Source of the DNA: Eubacterium sp. CAG:786
GTDB taxonomy: Bacteria > Bacillota > Clostridia > Oscillospirales > Ruminococcaceae
Assembly: GCA_000432175.1 (NCBI GenBank)
Contig: HF989410.1
Coordinates: 1 to 10,728, forward strand
Reading direction: 5' to 3'
Length of the DNA: 10,728 nucleotides
Shown in pieces: positions 7,116 through 10,728 of this stretch. The translations under genes were made by a program, and so were the position numbers. Numbering within the stretch: the stretch's first letter is position 1; each line of letters begins with the position of its first letter. The notes under the pieces are model-generated. The model worked only from the letters and a program-made list of their open reading frames with translations, made no database searches and had not been told where the DNA came from.

Positions 7116-8438
7116 TCACTCGCTCAGAATGAACATATCATAGATGACCTTGATAGCCTTCTCGAAATCGGAAGCGTTGATGCCAACGATGATGTTAAGC
7201 TCGCTGGAACCCTGGTCGATCATTCTGATGTTGATGTTTGCGTGGGAAAGCGCAGCGAATACGCGGGTAGCTGTACCCTTGACGGATCTCATTCCGCGGC
7301 CAACGACTGCGATGAGCGCCAGACCGTCGATTATCTCATAGTGGTCGGGCTTTACGACTTCAACAAGGCGCTCGGTGAGCTTCTCGCGCTGACCGTCAAG
7401 CTCGCTGGAATTCACAACAACGCTGACCGTATCGATACCGGTGGGCATGTGCTCCGGGAAGATATCGTGGTTCTCAAGTACCTGCAGCAGCTTGCGCAGG
7501 AAGCCCTTGTTGCTGTTCATTCTGTCCTTCTCGATGGAGATTACGGAGAAGTTCTTCTTGCCTGCGATGCCGGTGATGATATGCTCGCTTGCGGGCGCGG
7601 TGCTGGTGGGCACGATGAGCGTCCCTGCGTCCTGCGGGGCGTTGGTGTTCTTGATGTTTATCGGGATATTAGCGCTTCTTACCGGGAAGATAGCGTCCTC
7701 GTGGAGCACGCCCGCGCCCATGTAGGAAAGCTCGCGAAGCTCGGAATAGGTGATAACGCTGATACCCTCGGGGTTCTCAACTATTCTGGGGTCAGCCACC
7801 AGGAAGCCGCTTACGTCGGTCCAGTTCTCGTAGAGGTCTACCTTTGCCGCCTTTGCCACAACGGAACCCGTGAAATCCGAACCGCCGCGGGAGAAAGTCT
7901 TGATGGAGCCGTCGGGCATTGCGCCGTAGAAGCCCGGAATAACAGCCCTGGGGGTCTTGTCGAGGAGCGCGCCCAGGCATGCGTCCGTGATGTCGGCGTC
8001 GAAGTTGCCCTTGTTGTCGAAGAAAATAGCGCGCGCGGCGTCGATGAACTCAAAACCGAGGTAATTCGCAAGCACGATACCGTTGAGGTACTCACCGCGG
8101 CTTGCGGCGTAGTCACTGCCTGCGGCTGCCCTGAAGTTCTCACCTATCTTCTCAAACTCCTCGTCGAGGCTGAGAGAAAGCCCCAGGTCGGAGATAATGC
8201 CGTTGTAGCGCTCCCTGATGGGCGCGAAAGCCTCTGCGAAATCCTTGCCCTGAACTGCTACCTCGTCATAGCAGCGGTACAGCATATCCGTTACCTTGGT
8301 GTCCTCCTTGAAGCGCTTGCCCGGCGCAGAGGGAACGACGTACTTTCTTTCGGGGTCTGCGTGAATTATATCAGCGACCTTCTTAAACTGCTTTGCGTCG
8401 GCGAGAGAACTTCCACCGAACTTAACTACCTTGCTCAT
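7116..8438 (-). CDS. Aspartate kinase (YclM/AKIII-like), two ACT domains
   Basis: A 440-residue aspartokinase, catalysing ATP-dependent phosphorylation of L-aspartate, the first step to lysine, threonine, methionine and diaminopimelate. The kinase domain has KFGGSS at 6-11, SAPGKR at 37-42 and SRGGSDFTG at 183-191. Two ACT regulatory domains follow: about 295-345 (FSVISIEKDRMNSNKG) and about 372-440 (LALIAVVGRGM and INIRMIDQGSSELNIIVGI). The pattern is closest to the B. subtilis YclM type, which is inhibited by lysine plus threonine together. The frame is open for 18 more codons upstream, but ATG at 8438 is chosen because it begins directly with the family N-terminus MSKVVKFGGSS and has an AGAAAGGG ribosome site 8 nt before it. 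It is the first gene of the apparent operon, with its own sigma-A promoter. The roughly 60-nt leader is too short for a lysine riboswitch, so control by feedback through the ACT domains is the visible option. Confidence 0.96.
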   Translation of the reverse strand: MSKVVKFGGSSLADAKQFKKVADIIHADPERKYVVPSAPGKRFKEDTKVTDMLYRCYDEVAVQGKDFAEAFAPIRERYNGIISDLGLSLSLDEEFEKIGENFRAAAGSDYAASRGEYLNGIVLANYLGFEFIDAARAIFFDNKGNFDADITDACLGALLDKTPRAVIPGFYGAMPDGSIKTFSRGGSDFTGSVVAKAAKVDLYENWTDVSGFLVADPRIVENPEGISVITYSELRELSYMGAGVLHEDAIFPVRSANIPINIKNTNAPQDAGTLIVPTSTAPASEHIITGIAGKKNFSVISIEKDRMNSNKGFLRKLLQVLENHDIFPEHMPTGIDTVSVVVNSSELDGQREKLTERLVEVVKPDHYEIIDGLALIAVVGRGMRSVKGTATRVFAALSHANINIRMIDQGSSELNIIVGINASDFEKAIKVIYDMFILSE

Positions 8439-8476
8439 TGTGTTGACCCTTTCTTGATTTGGTTTAATTATATAAT

Positions 8477-8491
8477 TGTATTCAGTATACA
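8477..8491. promoter_or_regulatory. Possible operator palindrome in the aspartokinase leader
   Basis: A short dyad, TGTAT-N5-ATACA (8477-8481 and 8487-8491), lies just downstream of the predicted transcription start of the aspartokinase operon, where a bound repressor would block transcription. The surroundings are very A/T-rich, so a 5-bp-arm dyad may arise by chance. No known regulator site is recognised. Confidence 0.2.
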
Positions 8492-8503
8492 CATATATAT
8501 TTT

Positions 8504-8532
8504 ATCATACCACATTTTACGCCAAATTGCAA
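8504..8532 (-). promoter_or_regulatory. Sigma-A promoter of the aspartokinase operon
   Basis: On the minus strand a -35 box TTGCAA (8527-8532) and a -10 box TATGAT (8504-8509) are separated by exactly 17 bp, matching TTGACA/TATAAT in 9 of 12 positions. The start of transcription would fall near 8497, giving a leader of about 60 nt before the ATG at 8438. It lies between the flagellin terminator and aspartokinase, as expected for the start of a new transcription unit. Confidence 0.75.
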
Positions 8533-8593
8533 TATGTTATCAGTGAAAAAGTCAAAAAAGACGTCGCGGGGAACTCCGGGGCGCAGGCGGTAT

Positions 8594-8626
8594 AAAAAAA
8601 TATCCCCCGCCTTTCGGCGGGGGATA
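8594..8626 (-). terminator. Intrinsic terminator of the flagellin gene
   Basis: On the minus strand TATCCCCCGCC pairs perfectly with GGCGGGGGATA (8616-8626 and 8601-8611) around a GAAA tetraloop, and is followed at once by a run of seven U (8594-8600). This is a strong Rho-independent terminator about 50 nt after the flagellin stop codon. It isolates flagellin from the aspartokinase operon. No U-tract lies on the other side, so it works in one direction only. Confidence 0.95.
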
Positions 8627-8676
8627 CGTTGGTTCAGTTTATGCCGCTTCACGCAGCTTCGTCATATCCTTGCGGA

Positions 8677-10389
8677 TTAGCCGAGGAGCTGGAGAATGGA
8701 CTGCGGCTGCTGATTTGCCTGAGCGAGCATGGACTGAGCTGCCTGCTGAAGTACGTTGAACTTTGTGTAGTTGAGCATCTCAGAAGCCATATCGGTATCA
8801 CGGATAGTGGACTCAGCTTCGGTCAGGTTCTCAGTGTTGGTGGTCAGGTTCTCGATCTTGTGCTCGAGTCTGTTCTGTGTAGCACCGAATGTTGCACGAA
8901 CCATGGAAACCTTGTTGATAGCGTTGTCGATCTTGTCGATAGCGGTATTAGCGTCTTCCTGTGTTGCAAGGGACAGGTTCTTGGTGTTCAGACCGTTAGC
9001 TCTGGAGGAGAGGTCGAGGTTGGACTTGAGGTCGCCCATGCCGTCGGTTGTGTACTTGAATGTGAAGTCAACGGAGTCCTTAGTTCTGGAACCAGTCTGG
9101 AGAACCATGTGGTCAGAATAGGTCAGAGGAGCGGTTGCTGTCTTGTTGGAGTTAGCTTCGGAAACCTTAGCCTTGGGCTCAACAACAGAAACAGAATTGG
9201 ACTTAGCAGGTGTATAAGAAGCATCTGCAAGGTTAACTGTTACAGTAACAGTTCCATCCTTTGCAGCAGCCTTGGCAGCAGCAACAGTCTGCAGCTCGCC
9301 AATCTTAACAGCTGTGCTACCCTTCTTAATATAATTAAGAGTTGTTCCATCCTTATCAAGAACAATGGACTCGTTCTCACCAAGCTTAGCAATTTCAACA
9401 TCCTGTGCACCATTAGGCGTCTTACCATTAACTGTTGCGAGTGTTAATGCGGTATCACCCTTGGTAGCTGTATAAGTAAGGGTTAAACCATTAAGTGCAT
9501 TTGCAGCTTCGGCAATCTTTTCAGATGTGATAACGTCGTCCTCCGCAGCTGCCGCAAGAGGGTTTTTGTCAAGCTTAACAACACCTGTATCGGAGCCGTC
9601 AATATTGTATCCAGTTGTAACAGGTCCCTTTCCTACTGCTGCAGAAGCCTTTTCGAAGTCAACAACGATTGTATCGCCGTTTACAAGCTTGCTTGTATCA
9701 ACAGCAAATACTGCACCGTCATAAGTGAAGCCGCCGTTAGCATTAGAAGTAATGGTTGAAAGGGAATCAGCTGAAGCCTTCCACTCAAATGTTCCATCGT
9801 CCTTCTGAGTGTAAGTGAAAGTTACGGATTCCTTGTTTGTACCTGCATACGCACCAACGTCAACACCCTTGATGTAGCCGCCGGCAGTGCCGATCTGCTG
9901 TGCATCACGGGTAGCGTTTACATAGTCAAACTTGCCGTTTGTAGCCTTAACGCCGTCAGCCATCTCGCCGCCGTTGAGCATTACAACGCCGTTGAAGTCG
10001 GTATCAGCGATCTGGTCGAGCTCGTCGTTGAGCTGGTTGAACTCGAGCTGGATAGCGTCACGGTCAACCTCGTCCTGGTATGTACCGTTAGCGGACTCAG
10101 AAGCGAGCTCCTTCATTCTCTGAAGAATGGAGTGGGATTCGTTTGTTGCACCCTCGAAAGTCTGGATCATGGAGATACCATCCTGAGAGTTTCTCTTAGC
10201 CTGTGTAAGGCCGCGGATCTGGGATCTCATCTTCTCGGAAATTGCCAGACCAGCAGCGTCGTCGCCAGCGCGGTTGATTCTGTAACCAGAAGAAAGCTTC
10301 TCAGAAGACTTCTTCAGACCTGCAACGTTTGTGTTCAGCTTGTTGTACGCGTTGAGCGCGTTCATGTTGTGCTGTACTACCATTCCCAT
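8677..10389 (-). CDS. Flagellin with large variable central domain
   Basis: A 570-residue flagellin, the filament subunit (Hag/FliC family) exported by the flagellar type III system. The conserved N-terminal D0/D1 region (1-140) includes VVQHNMNALNA, the SSGYRINRAGDDAAGLAI block at 33-50, and the LQRMKELASESANGTY helix at 89-104 that matches the TLR5-recognised segment. The C-terminal D1/D0 region (about 463-570) includes NAINKVSMVRATFGATQNRLEH and the closing QAANQQPQSILQLLG-type end. Between them is a long D2/D3 region of about 320 residues, rich in Thr, Ala, Asp and Lys, with a lower G+C core. The frame is open 32 codons further upstream, but ATG at 10389 fits best: an AAGGAGG site sits 8 nt before it and translation starts at the family N-terminus. 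A second ATG at 10383 is possible but 14 nt from that site. It has its own sigma-28 promoter and terminator, so it is a single-gene unit. hag or fliC would be the usual symbol; the copy number in this genome is unknown. Confidence 0.97.
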   Translation of the reverse strand: MGMVVQHNMNALNAYNKLNTNVAGLKKSSEKLSSGYRINRAGDDAAGLAISEKMRSQIRGLTQAKRNSQDGISMIQTFEGATNESHSILQRMKELASESANGTYQDEVDRDAIQLEFNQLNDELDQIADTDFNGVVMLNGGEMADGVKATNGKFDYVNATRDAQQIGTAGGYIKGVDVGAYAGTNKESVTFTYTQKDDGTFEWKASADSLSTITSNANGGFTYDGAVFAVDTSKLVNGDTIVVDFEKASAAVGKGPVTTGYNIDGSDTGVVKLDKNPLAAAAEDDVITSEKIAEAANALNGLTLTYTATKGDTALTLATVNGKTPNGAQDVEIAKLGENESIVLDKDGTTLNYIKKGSTAVKIGELQTVAAAKAAAKDGTVTVTVNLADASYTPAKSNSVSVVEPKAKVSEANSNKTATAPLTYSDHMVLQTGSRTKDSVDFTFKYTTDGMGDLKSNLDLSSRANGLNTKNLSLATQEDANTAIDKIDNAINKVSMVRATFGATQNRLEHKIENLTTNTENLTEAESTIRDTDMASEMLNYTKFNVLQQAAQSMLAQANQQPQSILQLLG

Positions 10390-10397
10390 AGTAATAT

Positions 10398-10404
10398 CCT
10401 CCTT
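10398..10404 (-). promoter_or_regulatory. Flagellin ribosome binding site
   Basis: The minus strand reads AAGGAGG, fully complementary to the anti-Shine-Dalgarno of 16S rRNA, 8 nt before the ATG at 10389. It decides between three possible in-frame starts. Its context, CAAGGAGGAU, also resembles a CsrA-binding GGA site, as at the ribosome site of B. subtilis hag. Confidence 0.9.
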
Positions 10405-10413
10405 GAATTTACG

Positions 10414-10446
10414 CGCCTCTATATTCGGAATCATTCCTGAGAGGCG
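10414..10446 (-). promoter_or_regulatory. Leader hairpin with GGA in an internal loop, upstream of flagellin
   Basis: In the flagellin mRNA, CGCCTCT (10446-10440) pairs perfectly with AGAGGCG (10420-10414). Inside the loop a smaller GGAA/TTCC pairing (10437-10434 with 10430-10427) is possible around the sequence CAGGAAUGAU. Together with the GGA in the ribosome site about 30 nt downstream, this gives two CsrA-like sites, the arrangement known for B. subtilis hag. The hairpin is seen; CsrA binding is inferred. Confidence 0.5.
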
Positions 10447-10501
10447 GTTGGTTAAAGTAATTTTTCCGTCTGCCCTTATGTACACTTGAGCTTCGGGATT
10501 T

Positions 10502-10515
10502 TAGCTTTTCAGCTA
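10502..10515 (-). other. 5'-end stem-loop of the flagellin mRNA
   Basis: TAGCT and AGCTA form a 5-bp stem with a GAAA tetraloop on the minus strand, beginning only about 5 nt after the predicted transcription start. Stem-loops at the very 5' end can protect mRNAs from decay, which would suit an abundant, long-lived flagellin message. The role is inferred. Confidence 0.4.
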
Positions 10516-10526
10516 TCACGATTATT

Positions 10527-10553
10527 ATATCGGCTGGTTTTCTCTGAACTTTA
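10527..10553 (-). promoter_or_regulatory. Sigma-28 (SigD) promoter of flagellin
   Basis: On the minus strand TAAA (10553-10550) is followed after exactly 15 bp by GCCGATAT (10534-10527), identical to the Bacillus SigD consensus TAAA-N15-GCCGATAT. Transcription should start near 10520, giving a leader of about 130 nt before the ATG. Flagellin is therefore expected to be a late flagellar gene, expressed only after the hook-basal body is finished and the anti-sigma factor FlgM is released. Confidence 0.95.
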
Positions 10554-10555
10554 GC

Positions 10556-10602
10556 GTTTTTAAAAAAATTTAAATTTTTTTATATTTTTTTGTGTATTTT
10601 TT
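10556..10602 (-). promoter_or_regulatory. Phased A/T tracts upstream of the flagellin promoter
   Basis: Runs of 6-7 A (minus strand) centre near 10578, 10588 and 10599, spaced about one helical turn, with an opposite-phase run at 10562-10568. They lie immediately upstream of the sigma-28 -35 box. Such tracts bend DNA and can act as UP-elements that bind the RNA polymerase alpha subunit, raising promoter strength. Seen as sequence; effect inferred. Confidence 0.5.
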
Positions 10603-10657
10603 CTTTCCGGAAATCTCATGTATATATATAATGTATATATAATAATGAAACTGTTGA

Positions 10658-10686
10658 TTGACAATCCGGGGCGACTGTGATATAAT
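10658..10686 (+). promoter_or_regulatory. Consensus sigma-A promoter pointing out of the window
   Basis: TTGACA (10658-10663) and TATAAT (10681-10686) are both perfect consensus boxes separated by the optimal 17 bp, on the plus strand. A start near 10693 is predicted. Upstream lie two copies of ATGTATATATA, 13 bp apart (10618 and 10631), which add an A/T-rich UP-like region. The transcript, beginning about 35 nt before the window edge, is not identified; no start codon with a ribosome site is seen in what remains. Together with the flagellin promoter this makes a divergent control region, so 10390-10728 contains no gene. Confidence 0.8.
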
Positions 10687-10728
10687 CAAATATATTTATT
10701 CTTGGGCAACACCGCACAAAGACCATTT

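Noticed and set aside
8439..8492. Aspartokinase start 18 codons upstream (458-residue form)
   Set aside because: The extra residues lie in the A/T-rich leader starting at the predicted transcription start. The ribosome site and the family N-terminus both support ATG at 8438.
8439..8503. Lysine riboswitch before aspartokinase
   Set aside because: The predicted leader is only about 60 nt and A/T-rich, far shorter than the lysine aptamer, and shows none of its conserved elements.
7242..8546. Long open frame on the plus strand (434 codons) opposite aspartokinase
   Set aside because: Aspartokinase on the other strand is unmistakable, and the antisense product matches nothing I recognise. The frame is a by-product of codon bias.
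8629..9447. Open frame on the plus strand (272 codons) rich in Ser, Cys, Leu and Asn, opposite flagellin
   Set aside because: It runs antisense to the conserved flagellin C-terminus. Its repetitive composition comes from the flagellin codons, and it begins next to the terminator hairpin without a ribosome site.
8..10431. Shared 13-base word ATTCCGAATATAG at 8-20 and, inverted, at 10419-10431
   Set aside because: In a window of this size one or two such 13-base matches across both strands are expected by chance, and the match does not extend.
10390..10485. Flagellin start 32 codons upstream (602-residue form)
   Set aside because: The extra residues do not belong to any flagellin N-terminus, the region is the structured 5' leader, and the AAGGAGG site points to ATG at 10389.

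Overview
The window looks like chromosome from a motile, probably Gram-positive anaerobe of the Clostridia, most likely a Ruminococcaceae/Oscillospiraceae-type organism. The clues are base composition (57% G+C in two flagellin lines counted by hand), Bacillus-type SigD and SigA promoter sequences, strong AAGGAGG ribosome sites, a SigD-driven flagellin, a Bacillus/phage-type ThyA, a YclM-like aspartokinase and a lipoprotein with a GLUG-like central region. The genus is inference. I found no tRNA, rRNA, CRISPR array, insertion sequence or phage gene.

All eight genes lie on the minus strand, so the layout is read from right to left. At the right end (10390-10728) is a gene-free regulatory block. 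It holds a consensus sigma-A promoter pointing rightward out of the window, phased A/T tracts, a textbook sigma-28 promoter and a structured leader of about 130 nt. These feed a single flagellin gene (8677-10389), closed by an 11-bp-stem intrinsic terminator (8594-8626). Flagellin is therefore a self-contained, separately regulated transcription unit.

A second sigma-A promoter (8504-8532) starts an apparent seven-gene operon. In order of transcription it contains aspartokinase, a surface lipoprotein, a divergent DUF115/MptE-like protein, thymidylate synthase, a Nudix hydrolase, a NYN-domain protein with six predicted LOTUS/OST-HTH repeats, and an aspartoacylase/AstE-like (M14) protein. Gaps are 13-73 nt and no U-tract terminator is visible between the genes. 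The mix spans amino-acid and nucleotide metabolism, RNA biology and the cell surface, so it reads as a housekeeping operon with uncharacterised members rather than one pathway.

The parts most worth a second look are three. The NYN-LOTUS protein has an architecture like eukaryotic MARF1, including a visibly recent repeat duplication. The M14-like protein has lost its zinc and catalytic residues but keeps the family's other landmarks. The flagellin regulatory region combines a consensus SigD promoter, phased A/T tracts and a GGA-bearing leader hairpin compatible with CsrA control.
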